From contig NZ_URDP01000024.1 in NCBI RefSeq assembly GCF_900546705.1, forward strand, positions 1-30,269: DNA of 30,269 bases, read 5' to 3'. The notes beneath the pieces were generated by a model. That model was not told where the DNA came from, did not search any database, and was given only the letters and a program-made list of their open reading frames with translations. This stretch comes from an uncultured Oscillibacter sp. (lineage in GTDB: Bacteria; Bacillota; Clostridia; Oscillospirales; Oscillospiraceae). A program made the translations under genes and the position numbers. Shown here in pieces: positions 15,370-22,642 of the stretch (position 1 is its first letter; each line of letters opens with the position of its first letter).

Positions 15370-15407
15370 ATACATGTTCCTCTCTTTCTCGCGTGTCGTT
15401 CGCTCTT

Positions 15408-15432
15408 ATTCCACGATACGGAATTAAATTCC
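15408..15432. promoter_or_regulatory. Three-half-site operator before the aldolase gene
   Basis: ATTCC (15408-15412), seven bases, GGAAT (15420-15424), three bases, ATTCC (15428-15432). The central part is the perfect palindrome CGGAATTAAATTCCG (15419-15433). The same half-sites with the same spacing occur before kdgT (18112-18136). It lies downstream of the predicted start of transcription, which suits a roadblock repressor, perhaps of the IclR family (inference). Confidence 0.7.
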
Positions 15433-15477
15433 GAATTTGTGAAACACAAAAATTTGCTTTTTCAAGCTTGCTCCACC

Positions 15478-15505
15478 AGTATATTCCTTTTTCCCGGTTT
15501 GTCAA
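15478..15505 (-). promoter_or_regulatory. Promoter of the DapA-family aldolase gene
   Basis: On the minus strand a perfect TTGACA (15500-15505), a 16-base spacer and TATACT (15478-15483). It starts about ten bases after the T run of the preceding terminator and gives a leader of about 100 bases containing the operator. Confidence 0.75.
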
Positions 15506-15514
15506 TAGGGGCCA

Positions 15515-15547
15515 AGAAAAAAACCGGACCCGCAATGCGGGTCCGGT
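15515..15547 (-). terminator. Terminator after the UxaA-type large subunit
   Basis: On the minus strand ACCGGACCCGC/GCGGGTCCGGT forms an 11-base stem with a three-base loop, followed by a T run. It separates the permease-dehydratase unit from the aldolase unit. Confidence 0.9.
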
Positions 15548-15561
15548 TGGAAAGGGGCAGA

Positions 15562-16725
15562 TCAGACGAAGTTGCACACACGGGCGATGGCCATCTCGGT
15601 GTAGCCCAGAGACTCGGCCTTGGTCTGCTTGCCGCAGGCCACTTCCTGGGTCAGCTTCAGCAGCTCGTTGCCCAGCTCCTCCATGGTCTTGGTACCATAG
15701 ATCAGCGGGGAGGCATCCACGTCGATGTTGTCCTCCATGTTGGCAAAGGTCAGCTTGTTGCCGGTGATCTTGATAACGGGAGCCAGGGGGTTGCCGGTGG
15801 GGGTGCCGCGGCCGGTGGAGAACACCACGATCTGGGCACCGCCGGCCACCATGCCGGCCACAGAGGAGGGATCGTTGCCCGGGGTGTCCATGATGACCAG
15901 GCCCTGCTTGGCCTCGACCTGCTTGGCGTAGTCATACACGGCGTTGACGGGGCTGTGGCCGCCCTTGTGGATGCAGCCCAGAGACTTCTCCTCCAGAGAG
16001 GTCAGGCCGCCGGCCTTGTTGCCCGGAGAGGGGTTGCCCTCGCGGACTTCCTCGCCCACAACGCGCAGAGCAGCCTCATAGCGATGGACGATCTCATAGA
16101 TCCGGTCGTGGACCTCCTTGTTGACAGCACGGCGGGCCAGGATGTGCTCGGCGCCGATGAACTCGGTGGTCTCGGACAGGATGGAGGTACCGCCCTCCTT
16201 GACGATCAGGTCGCTGAGCTGGCCGATCAGGGGGTTGGCAGCCAGGCCGCTGGTGGGGTCGGAACCGCCGCACTCAGTGCCCAGGATCAGCTCGGACATG
16301 GGGAACTCTTCCTTCTGCAGCATGGAAGCCTCGGCGACCATTTCCTTGGCATAGCGGACAGCCTTATCGATGGCCTTCAGGGTGCCGCCGGCCTCCTGGA
16401 TGATGACCTGCTTGAGGGGCTTGTTGGTGCGCTCCTTGATGGCCTCAACCACCAGATCCATCTGGCAGTTCTCGCAGCCCAGGGACACGACCACGGTGCC
16501 GTAGACGTTGGGGTTGGCGGCATAGCCGGCCATGACGTCCATGGTGTACTGCTGGTCGGGTGCCACCTGAGAGCAGCCCAGCTGATTGTTGAACGTGACG
16601 GCGCCGACCACCTGCTGGGCAATGATGCGGGTGGTATCGGAAGCGCAGACGCTGGCAGGCAGGATCAGAACCTTGTTGCGGATGCCAACGCGGCCGTCGG
16701 GACGCTTATAACCGTAGAAATTCAT
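15562..16725 (-). CDS. UxaA-family sugar-acid dehydratase, large subunit
   Basis: This 387-residue protein corresponds to the C-terminal catalytic part of altronate/galactarate dehydratases. These are iron-dependent enzymes that remove water from an aldonic or aldaric acid to give a 2-keto-3-deoxy acid. The N-terminus GYKRPDGRVGIRN (5-17) is a family signature. Cysteine motifs LGCENCQ (82-88) and GTECGGSD (149-156) probably bind metal, and GNDPSSVAGMVAGGAQI and FSTGRGTPTGNP follow. In E. coli UxaA this domain is fused to the SAF domain; here the two are separate genes 18 bases apart. Sulfolactate sulfo-lyase SuyB is a paralogue of similar length, but the CEN motif and the KdgT neighbour favour a sugar-acid dehydratase. 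Which acid is used cannot be decided. Confidence 0.85.
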   Translation of the reverse strand: MNFYGYKRPDGRVGIRNKVLILPASVCASDTTRIIAQQVVGAVTFNNQLGCSQVAPDQQYTMDVMAGYAANPNVYGTVVVSLGCENCQMDLVVEAIKERTNKPLKQVIIQEAGGTLKAIDKAVRYAKEMVAEASMLQKEEFPMSELILGTECGGSDPTSGLAANPLIGQLSDLIVKEGGTSILSETTEFIGAEHILARRAVNKEVHDRIYEIVHRYEAALRVVGEEVREGNPSPGNKAGGLTSLEEKSLGCIHKGGHSPVNAVYDYAKQVEAKQGLVIMDTPGNDPSSVAGMVAGGAQIVVFSTGRGTPTGNPLAPVIKITGNKLTFANMEDNIDVDASPLIYGTKTMEELGNELLKLTQEVACGKQTKAESLGYTEMAIARVCNFV

Positions 16726-16743
16726 ACTCGTTTCCTCCTTCTC

Positions 16744-17034
16744 TCAGCCCTTGGCATCCAGGTTCTCACGATGCTCTTCCAGGTTGTGGGTATGTACATG
16801 CTCGCCCTTCTTGATGTCGCGGGCAGCCAGGCCGATGTGCTCACCGTACTTGCTGATGGGCTCGCCCTTCTTGATGTCGCAAGCGGCCAGCTTGTGATAG
16901 ATGGTGACATCCTCCAGCGCGGTGAGGCTCTTCTCCTCACCGGCGCACATATAGGTGACGGTGTCGCCTTTCTTGATGGGCTCGATGGCAACGATGACGT
17001 TGTCCTGGGGCTCAACGATCATGGCATTCAGCAT
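16744..17034 (-). CDS. UxaA-family dehydratase, small SAF-domain subunit
   Basis: This 96-residue protein consists of one SAF domain, equivalent to the N-terminal domain of single-chain altronate dehydratase. It ends with GEHVHTHNLEEH, the histidine motif conserved in the UxaA family. It must act with the adjacent large subunit. An internal repeat stands out: AACDIKKGE and AARDIKKGE, encoded by an identical 20-base stretch at 16801-16820 and 16861-16880, exactly 60 bases apart, and echoed by IEPIKKGD nearer the N-terminus. The ATG at 17034 follows GGAG by nine bases. It lies between the permease and large-subunit genes. Confidence 0.85.
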   Translation of the reverse strand: MLNAMIVEPQDNVIVAIEPIKKGDTVTYMCAGEEKSLTALEDVTIYHKLAACDIKKGEPISKYGEHIGLAARDIKKGEHVHTHNLEEHRENLDAKG

Positions 17035-17069
17035 AATGGGTATCTCCTTTCGATCCTCAGATTGACTAA

Positions 17070-18053
17070 TTAAGCCTGCTTTTCAAACAAGGCACGCTGT
17101 GCCTCGTCCTTGGGGAACTGGGGGCAGCCGTACTTCTTGGCCCACCAGGAAGTGATGATGGGCACCAGAATGGCGGTCAGGATGGCGGAAGCGGCAACCT
17201 GAGAGGTGGCCACGTCAGCCCAGGGCAGCCAGGTGGGGTCCGCTTCGGCGATCACGGCAGGCACGGCCACGGCGTTGCCGGCAGTGGTGGCAACAGCCCA
17301 GCCGGCATAGCCGGGACGACGGCTGATAAACTTGTCGCACAGGACGATGAAGGCACCGCCGATGAAGCAGGTGATCAGGCCCAGCAGGATGCCCTGGGCG
17401 CCGCCCTTGACGATGTTGGTCAGGTTCATGCCGGAGCCCAGGCAGAAGCCCACGAAGGGAAGCAGGATGCTGCCGGCAGGAGCCAGGAAGTCAGACAGGT
17501 CCTTATCGATGTTGCCCAGGATCATGCCCACCAGGATGGGGCCGATGGCGGCAACCAGAGCCATGAAGGGGATGTCGGCCAGGCCGCCGGCGCCCATGGC
17601 GATCATGGTCAGCATGGGACCGTCGTTGATGGCCAGCAGAGGCATGGCCGCCTGGTCGACGGTGTCGCCGTAGCTGTTCATCAGAGCCAGGTACACGGAG
17701 CCGTTGGAGTTGGTGACAGCGGAGATGATGGCCAGAGCGCTCAGGCCCAGCAGGCCCTCAGGCCCGAAGAGCTTGCCCACGCCGATACCGATGGCGGCGC
17801 CGATGATAAACTTGGAAATCAGCAGCACGCCGCCGCGCTTGATGACGCCGCCCATCTGGCGGAACTGCAGGGTGGTGCCCAGGCAGAACAGCTGGATACC
17901 GATGGCGGTGTTGGCACCGGCACTGGTAAAGATGGCGGTGGTGAAGGAACCAATGTTGGTTACCTGAGGGATGAAGGTATTGATGACGGCGCCCAGCAGC
18001 ATAGGCACGACCATCATACCTGCGGGGATCTTTTTCAGAAATCGCATGATCAT
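17070..18053 (-). CDS. kdgT: 2-keto-3-deoxygluconate permease family transporter
   Basis: This is an integral membrane symporter of 327 residues, the length of E. coli KdgT. It opens with FLKKIPAGMMVVPMLLGAVIN, a strongly conserved KdgT start, and continues with about ten hydrophobic helices. Polar motifs within helices are TNSNGSVYLALMNSYGD (near 113-129) and the C-terminal WAVATTAGNAVAVPAVIAEADP. It would import 2-keto-3-deoxygluconate or a related acid with protons. The ATG at 18053 follows AGGAGG by ten bases; the ATG at 18047 is too far. It is the first gene of the permease-dehydratase unit, under the promoter at 18199-18226 and the operator at 18112-18136. Confidence 0.92.
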   Translation of the reverse strand: MIMRFLKKIPAGMMVVPMLLGAVINTFIPQVTNIGSFTTAIFTSAGANTAIGIQLFCLGTTLQFRQMGGVIKRGGVLLISKFIIGAAIGIGVGKLFGPEGLLGLSALAIISAVTNSNGSVYLALMNSYGDTVDQAAMPLLAINDGPMLTMIAMGAGGLADIPFMALVAAIGPILVGMILGNIDKDLSDFLAPAGSILLPFVGFCLGSGMNLTNIVKGGAQGILLGLITCFIGGAFIVLCDKFISRRPGYAGWAVATTAGNAVAVPAVIAEADPTWLPWADVATSQVAASAILTAILVPIITSWWAKKYGCPQFPKDEAQRALFEKQA

Positions 18054-18111
18054 GGGCTATTTTCCTCCTCGTTTTTCTCGTTTCTCCCAGTACATCCTGC
18101 GGCCCTTCAAA

Positions 18112-18136
18112 ATTCCGCTATGCGGAATTTCATTCC
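18112..18136. promoter_or_regulatory. Three-half-site operator before kdgT
   Basis: ATTCC (18112-18116), seven bases, GGAAT (18124-18128), three bases, ATTCC (18132-18136). The first pair is within a nine-base-arm palindrome, AAATTCCGC/GCGGAATTT (18110-18130). A degenerate copy, GGAAA-TAC-ATTCC, lies at 18146-18158. Spacing is identical to the aldolase operator. It lies in the transcribed leader, between the promoter and the ribosome site. Confidence 0.72.
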
Positions 18137-18198
18137 AAAACCGAAGGAAATACATTCCTCCCGTCTCCGGGAGGATTGCATTTTTCGTACACTGTATA

Positions 18199-18226
18199 TA
18201 TATACCGTTTTTAGCCCTCTTGTCAA
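18199..18226 (-). promoter_or_regulatory. kdgT promoter
   Basis: On the minus strand a perfect TTGACA (18221-18226) is followed by 16 to 18 bases and an alternating TATATATA stretch (18195-18204) that supplies the -10. The leader is about 135 bases and contains a CCTCCCG/CGGGAGG hairpin near 18157-18174 and the operator. The remainder of 18227-18316 shows nothing further. Confidence 0.7.
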
Positions 18227-18316
18227 GTAATTGTCACTTTCCCCCGATTTTTCGGTAATGTTGCATGAACGAGAGCGATCAAATCTGTAAAAAAAGTAAA
18301 GAAGATACCCGTTGCA

Positions 18317-19312
18317 TCAGAGGGCGTCCGGGATCGGGTGGCACATCAGATAGTCCCGCCACAGGGCGCAGCCCGCCGTGTTGAGGTGGACGCCGTCGGA
18401 GGTAAGCTCCGGACGCAGGCACCCGTCCTCCCCCGTCACCGCCTCTGCCACATTCAGATACGGACAGTTCTTCTCCTGGGCCAGTGTCATGAGCACATCG
18501 TTGAACTCCAGGATGCGGCGGTTGTTGACGTAGGTGCCCTTGGCGTCCTGGGCGGCGCTGACGGGCAGCAGGGACTGGATCACCACCGTGGCGTCCGGAT
18601 GGTCCTGGCGGACCCGGTCGATGACCTTGCCGTACTGGTCATGGAACGTCTCCGTCCTGGGCCAGCCCAGCTCGTTGACGCCCAACATAATGTACACTTT
18701 TCCGCAGTTCATGTCCGCCAGGGCGTCCAGCATGGGCACCTTTCCCTTGGACGTGGTCTGGGTGCGCTTGGTAAACACGGACTCCGACGTGGCACCCACG
18801 GCGTAGAGGAACTTCCCCTCCGTCATCTTTCCATAGAGGTAAAGGCCCTCTGTCCGGGAGTCTCCCAGAAACACCGTGTCGGAAAAATAGGATGCCTCCA
18901 CCGGATCGGACTCCGGTACCACCACATCGGGTGTCTCCTCCACGGGCAGCTCCGGCATCTTCGGTACGGCCGCCGCTCTGGGCGTTTGGGCAGTCTCCCC
19001 GGAAGTTTGGGCCGGCTCCTCCACGGGAAGCTCCGGCATTTTCGGTGTCCGGCCGGCCCCGGCGTCCGTCTTGCCTCCGTCAGGGACCGACGGCGCCTGA
19101 TCGGCCGGTGTCTGGACCTTTCCGGTGATCTCCCCGTCCAGCTGAAGCAGCAGCCGCACCGGCTCCCGGAAAATCTCCTCCAGCGGCTCGTCCTCCGGCA
19201 GTGCCGCCGCCGGCAGCTTGCCTGCGGCAAGCACGGAGATTACCCCCGCCAGCACCGCCAGTCCCAGCAGCTTGCCCAGTACGCGCCGCCGCTTCACTCT
19301 TCTTCGTCTCAT
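18317..19312 (-). CDS. Membrane-anchored SGNH/GDSL hydrolase
   Basis: This is a 331-residue protein. A very basic N-terminus (MRRRRVKRRR) and one hydrophobic helix (about 12-31) form a signal anchor, so the rest should lie outside the membrane. A proline- and glutamate-rich linker (about 35-140) contains the decapeptide PKMPELPVEE twice (90-99 and 117-126). The SGNH esterase domain follows: FLGDSRTEG with nucleophile Ser152, LGVNELG with Asn213, and SDGVHLN with Asp306 and His309. This arrangement resembles cell-surface deacetylases or esterases acting on polysaccharides or peptidoglycan. The precise substrate is unknown. AAGGGG precedes the ATG at 19312. No cysteine lipobox is seen. The neighbours do not define a pathway. 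Confidence 0.85.
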   Translation of the reverse strand: MRRRRVKRRRVLGKLLGLAVLAGVISVLAAGKLPAAALPEDEPLEEIFREPVRLLLQLDGEITGKVQTPADQAPSVPDGGKTDAGAGRTPKMPELPVEEPAQTSGETAQTPRAAAVPKMPELPVEETPDVVVPESDPVEASYFSDTVFLGDSRTEGLYLYGKMTEGKFLYAVGATSESVFTKRTQTTSKGKVPMLDALADMNCGKVYIMLGVNELGWPRTETFHDQYGKVIDRVRQDHPDATVVIQSLLPVSAAQDAKGTYVNNRRILEFNDVLMTLAQEKNCPYLNVAEAVTGEDGCLRPELTSDGVHLNTAGCALWRDYLMCHPIPDAL

Positions 19313-19426
19313 GGTTCTGCGCCCCTTCCCGCAAATTTTCTCTTTACTTTATTAGACGGTTTTTGTCGGGAAAAGTCGAAACAAAACATTGAAAATTCGG
19401 TATCAATTGATAACAATTCCGGACGT

Positions 19427-19458
19427 GAAAAAAGCGCCCCCGGCATAGCCGGGGACGC
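19427..19458 (-). terminator. Terminator of the nucleotidyltransferase gene
   Basis: On the minus strand an 11-base stem with one mismatch (core CCCCGGC/GCCGGGG, three-base loop) is followed by a run of T at 19427-19433. It separates this gene from the SGNH hydrolase gene. Confidence 0.85.
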
Positions 19459-19483
19459 CTGGCATATGGTGGGATGATTCGTC

Positions 19484-20401
19484 TCACACCCGGAGGCTTT
19501 CGGGGTAGTCGCCCCGCGCGTGGAGCTTCTGGAGCTCCTGGGCCACCACGGCCCGGTCCTCATGGTAGGTCATGCCGAACCACTTGTCGGCGGAGTGGAG
19601 GACGGACACCTCCAGCTTCCCCTCCTTCATCTGCTGATCCACCATCACCGGCAGCAAACACTCGGACTTCAGGTCCTTTCCCGCGTCGCTGCGCAGGAAA
19701 TTCTCGAAATACTCCTTGAGCGCCGGGAAGATACTGGGCATGAAGCCCCAGAAGTTCATGGACACCACCGTATCCGGGTCCAATGACTCGTCCCGGGCCA
19801 GATCCCGCAGCGTCCCGTCGGGATAGAGCTGCACCTTCAGCGCCTCCCGGACGGAGCAGAGCTTGCCGCCGTCCACGGTGCAAACGCCCCGGGAGACGGT
19901 ACCGTGAAGGCTGGCGGTGTTTTTCAAAAGGTAGCCCACCATGGTGGCCTTCCCGTTCTCAGGCAGGCGGATGAGTTCTTCATAGATGGTGCGGTAGGCG
20001 TCGATGCCGTAATAGTCGTCGGCGTTGATGACGCAGCAGGGCTCGTGGACCACATCCGCCGCGCACAGCAGGGCGTGGACCGTGCCGAAGGGCTTGGTCC
20101 GCTCCGGCGGCACCGTATAGAAATCCGGCACGGAGGAAAAATCCTGGAAAGCGTAGGCCACCTCCACGGGGCTTCCGTCCCGGGCGGTTCTCTTGGCCAG
20201 ATAATCTCCGCACAGCCGGTGCATCATCTCCTCCATCTCCGGCTTGATGATGAACACGATCTTGTTGAAGCCTGCGCGGATGGCGTCGTAAATCGAGTAT
20301 TCCATCAGGATCTCATGGTGGGGGCCGATGCCGTCCACCTGCTTACTGCCGCCGTAGCGGGAACCCAGGCCCGCGGCCATGATGACCAGTGATACTTTCA
20401 T
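19484..20401 (-). CDS. Sugar-phosphate nucleotidyltransferase family protein
   Basis: This 305-residue protein has the NTP-transferase fold. The N-terminal nucleotide loop reads MAAGLGSRYGGSKQ (8-21), where GlmU/RfbA-type enzymes have AGGxGTR. A metal-binding aspartate pair is seen in VINADDYYG, and FWGFMPSIFP and KWFGMTYHEDR are later conserved-looking segments. It resembles uncharacterised NDP-sugar pyrophosphorylase-like proteins that often stand alone or near choline or cell-wall sugar genes. The sugar and nucleotide cannot be named. The ribosome site TAGGAGAG precedes the ATG at 20401. It is monocistronic, with a terminator after it and the Fur-family gene divergent upstream. Confidence 0.8.
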   Translation of the reverse strand: MKVSLVIMAAGLGSRYGGSKQVDGIGPHHEILMEYSIYDAIRAGFNKIVFIIKPEMEEMMHRLCGDYLAKRTARDGSPVEVAYAFQDFSSVPDFYTVPPERTKPFGTVHALLCAADVVHEPCCVINADDYYGIDAYRTIYEELIRLPENGKATMVGYLLKNTASLHGTVSRGVCTVDGGKLCSVREALKVQLYPDGTLRDLARDESLDPDTVVSMNFWGFMPSIFPALKEYFENFLRSDAGKDLKSECLLPVMVDQQMKEGKLEVSVLHSADKWFGMTYHEDRAVVAQELQKLHARGDYPESLRV

Positions 20402-20489
20402 ATTGTCTCTCCTACTCTTACACCTGCCGTCCGGCGGCGGGCGTTGTTGTGTCTACCATACCCCATTTCCCGGAATTTTGCAACCGCTC

Positions 20490-20517
20490 TTGACTTTTTT
20501 CACGGTCTGTTTATAAT
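20490..20517 (+). promoter_or_regulatory. Promoter of the Fur/Zur-metal transporter operon
   Basis: TTGACT (20490-20495), a 16-base spacer and a perfect TATAAT (20512-20517). The Fur-like operator begins two bases downstream. Confidence 0.75.
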
Positions 20518-20519
20518 GT

Positions 20520-20538
20520 GAAAATGATTTTCGTTTTC
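20520..20538 (+). promoter_or_regulatory. Fur-box-like operator
   Basis: The 19-mer starting GAAAATGATTTTC agrees with the classical Fur consensus at 14 of 19 positions. Its first 13 bases form a perfect palindrome around a central G. It overlaps the expected transcription start of the operon, so the encoded Fur-family protein probably represses its own operon when metal is replete. Confidence 0.65.
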
Positions 20539-20554
20539 AAATTGGAGGCAGAGC

Positions 20555-20971
20555 ATGTCCTATATCACCAAACAGCAGCAGGCGGTGCTGCGGTGCCTGG
20601 AGCAGCGGCAGGGGGAATCCCTGACGGCGGCGGAGCTGGCCCAGGCGCTGCGGGAAGAGGGGTGCCCCGTGGGGCTGGCCACCATCTACCGTCAGCTGGA
20701 AAAGCTTACCTGTGCCGGGCAGGTGCACAAGATCAACACGGCGGAGGGCGCCTTTTTCCACCTGTGCGACCATGCGGGCGGCCCCCGGGACTGCGTACTG
20801 CTCAAGTGCAGCAGCTGCGGCCGCATCCGCCACCTGGACTGCTCCCATCTCCAGGCCCTCTACGACCATCTGGAGCAGGAGCATCACTTCCGCATCGACC
20901 CCCGGGGCACGGTGTTCACCGGCCTTTGCGAGGTCTGCGCCGCCAAGGAGGACGCCAATGGAACCAAATGA
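20555..20971 (+). CDS. Fur-family metalloregulator, probably Zur
   Basis: This 138-residue protein has the Fur layout. An N-terminal winged helix (about 5-75) has the recognition region GLATIYRQLEKL. A C-terminal dimerisation domain has two structural-zinc pairs, CSSC (85-88) and CEVC (125-128). Histidines in HLDCSH and the EQEHHF segment could form the sensory metal site. Because ATPase and permease genes of a zinc/manganese ABC importer follow with overlaps, zinc sensing (Zur) is the best guess. Fur or an Mn regulator is not excluded. The ATG at 20555 follows TTGGAGG. The start of the ATPase gene overlaps its 3' end by 14 bases. Confidence 0.87.
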   Translation: MSYITKQQQAVLRCLEQRQGESLTAAELAQALREEGCPVGLATIYRQLEKLTCAGQVHKINTAEGAFFHLCDHAGGPRDCVLLKCSSCGRIRHLDCSHLQALYDHLEQEHHFRIDPRGTVFTGLCEVCAAKEDANGTK

Positions 20972-21668
20972 GCTGATCGTCTGTCAGGACGTGTCCCTGG
21001 GCTACGAAGGCCAGAGTGTGCTGACCCATCTGGACCTGACCATCCGGGCCGGGGACTATCTTTGCATCGTGGGCGACAACGGCTCCGGCAAGTCCACGCT
21101 GCTGCGGGGACTTCTGGGGCTGCTGCCCCCCCAGTCGGGCCGGATTCTCCGCTCGCCAGAGCTCCAGCGGGGCGCCATCGGGTACCTGCCCCAGCAGACC
21201 CGGGCCCAGCGGGACTTCCCCGCCACCGTGTACGAGGTGGTGCTCTCCGGCTGTCTCAACCAGAAAAAAAGCCGCTTTTTCTACTCCGCCGCCCAGAAGT
21301 CTCAGGCCCTCATGAACATGGGCAAGCTGGGGGTGCTGGAGCTGAAGGACCAGTGCTACCGGGACCTGTCCGGCGGCCAGCAGCAGCGGGTGCTTCTGGC
21401 CCGGGCACTGTGCGCCGCCAGCTCCCTGCTCATTCTCGATGAGCCCATCACCGGGCTGGACCCGGCGGCAGCCCAGGACCTCTACAAGACCCTGGCCTAT
21501 CTCAACGAGAAAGAGCACATGGCCGTGGTCATGGTGACCCACGACCTGCGCTCTGCATTGCAAAGCGCCCGCACGGTGCTGCACATCGGCCGCAGCAGCT
21601 ACTTCCTCGGCTCTGTTTCCGAGTATCTGGCCTCCCCCCAGGGGCGGCGCTTCCGGGAGGTGGAATGA
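20958..21668 (+). CDS. Metal (Zn/Mn) ABC transporter, ATP-binding protein
   Basis: This 236-residue ABC ATPase is of the ZnuC/MntB/ZurA type. Walker A is GDNGSGKST (39-47), the Q-loop is in YLPQQTR, the signature is LSGGQQQR (137-144), Walker B is LLILDE (157-162) and the switch histidine is His195 in VTHD. The ATG at 20958 is preceded by AAGGAGG and lies within the last codons of the regulator gene. Its own stop overlaps the permease ATG by four bases, so all three genes are translationally coupled. It would power metal uptake through the neighbouring permease. Confidence 0.92.
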   Translation: MEPNELIVCQDVSLGYEGQSVLTHLDLTIRAGDYLCIVGDNGSGKSTLLRGLLGLLPPQSGRILRSPELQRGAIGYLPQQTRAQRDFPATVYEVVLSGCLNQKKSRFFYSAAQKSQALMNMGKLGVLELKDQCYRDLSGGQQQRVLLARALCAASSLLILDEPITGLDPAAAQDLYKTLAYLNEKEHMAVVMVTHDLRSALQSARTVLHIGRSSYFLGSVSEYLASPQGRRFREVE

Positions 21669-22480
21669 TGTCCCTGAGTCTGATCTTCTCGTATCCCTTT
21701 ATGCAGCGGGCCCTTATTGCCGGCGTGCTGGTGAGCCTGTGCGCGGCGCTGCTGGGCGTGTCCCTGGTGCTCAAGCGCTACTCCATGATCGGCGACGGCC
21801 TCAGCCACGTGTCCTTCGGTGCCCTGGCCATCGCCGTGGCCCTGGGGGTAACGCCCCTGTACTTCTCCATTCCGGTGGTGATCCTGGCGGCGTTCTTCCT
21901 GCTGCGCATGGCCAGCCACCCCCGCTGGAACAGCGACGCGGCCATCGCCGTCATGAGCGCGTCGGCCCTGGCGGTGGGCATCATCGTCATCTCCCAGACC
22001 ACCGGCATGACCACAGACGTGGACAACTACATGTTCGGCTCGGTCCTGGCCATGACGCAGGCGGACGTGGCGCTGTCCGTGGGGCTGTCCGTGGCCGTGC
22101 TGGTGCTGTTCGTCCTCTATTACCACCGGCTCTTCGCCATCACCTTCGATGAAAACTTCTCCCGGGCCACGGGGCTGAAGGTGGACCGCTACAACACCCT
22201 GCTGTCCATCCTCACGGCGCTGACCATCGTGCTGGGCATGCGGATGATGGGCGCCATGCTTATCTCCTCTCTGGTTATCTTCCCCGCTCTGACGGCCATG
22301 CGCCTGTTCAAGAGCTTCCGGGGCGTGGTGCTCAGCGCCGGCGTCACGTCGGTGGTGTGCTTTTGCACGGGGCTGGGCGTCTCCTTCGTGTACTCCACGC
22401 CGGTGGGCGCGTCGGTGGTGGCCGCCAACCTCATCTTGTTCCTGCTCTCCTGCCTGATTGCGGCCCTGCGCCGCCGCTGA
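21665..22480 (+). CDS. Metal (Zn/Mn) ABC transporter, permease protein
   Basis: This 271-residue membrane protein of the ZnuB/MntC (ABC-3) family has about eight hydrophobic helices. Family segments include LVLKRYSMIGDGLSHVSFGA (near 35-54) and the cytoplasmic coupling region FDENFSRATGLKVDRYN. GMRMMGAMLISSLVIFPALTA is also characteristic. It overlaps the ATPase gene by ATGA. No substrate-binding lipoprotein (ZnuA type) is in the operon, which ends at the hairpin at 22481. The binding protein must be encoded elsewhere. Substrate metal is inferred from the Fur-family partner. Confidence 0.92.
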   Translation: MMSLSLIFSYPFMQRALIAGVLVSLCAALLGVSLVLKRYSMIGDGLSHVSFGALAIAVALGVTPLYFSIPVVILAAFFLLRMASHPRWNSDAAIAVMSASALAVGIIVISQTTGMTTDVDNYMFGSVLAMTQADVALSVGLSVAVLVLFVLYYHRLFAITFDENFSRATGLKVDRYNTLLSILTALTIVLGMRMMGAMLISSLVIFPALTAMRLFKSFRGVVLSAGVTSVVCFCTGLGVSFVYSTPVGASVVAANLILFLLSCLIAALRRR

Positions 22481-22524
22481 AATCCAGCCGGGTATGCACA
22501 CACTGCATACCCGGCTGGATTTTA
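22481..22524 (+). terminator. Terminator of the metal transporter operon
   Basis: An 18-base perfect stem (22481-22498 and 22504-22521, core CCGGGTATGCA) with a five-base loop begins directly after the permease stop codon. The T run is short, so efficiency may depend on the very stable stem. Confidence 0.75.
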
Positions 22525-22557
22525 CACAATATAATATAGAAAACTGCAAGAAAAGGC

Positions 22558-22586
22558 TTGCGCTTTCTCCACGTCTGTGGTATGGT
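22558..22586 (+). promoter_or_regulatory. Promoter of the rimP-nusA-infB operon
   Basis: TTGCGC (22558-22563), a 17-base spacer and TATGGT (22581-22586). The start would be near 22593, giving a leader of about 105 bases that contains a terminator-like hairpin. Confidence 0.65.
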
Positions 22587-22613
22587 GTGTATGTTAGAAG
22601 AGTAAGGTGTGTG

Positions 22614-22642
22614 GAGTGGGCCAGTGGTCCGCTCTTTTTATT
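22614..22642 (+). promoter_or_regulatory. Leader attenuator-like hairpin before rimP
   Basis: GAGTGGGCC and GGTCCGCTC form a nine-pair stem (two G-T pairs) with loop AGT, followed by TTTTTATT. It lies about 20 bases after the expected transcription start and 57 bases before rimP. A downstream TGGCC (22642-22646, and again 22652-22656) could pair with GGCCA of the left arm and loop and so form an antiterminator. In Bacillus subtilis the homologous operon is autoregulated by NusA-dependent attenuation in this position, which supports the same idea here. Confidence 0.65.

Noticed and set aside
14401..17073. Open plus-strand frame of 890 codons
   Set aside because: It lies opposite the DapA-family aldolase and both UxaA-type subunits and crosses two terminators and a promoter. 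It has no ribosome site and no recognisable domain.
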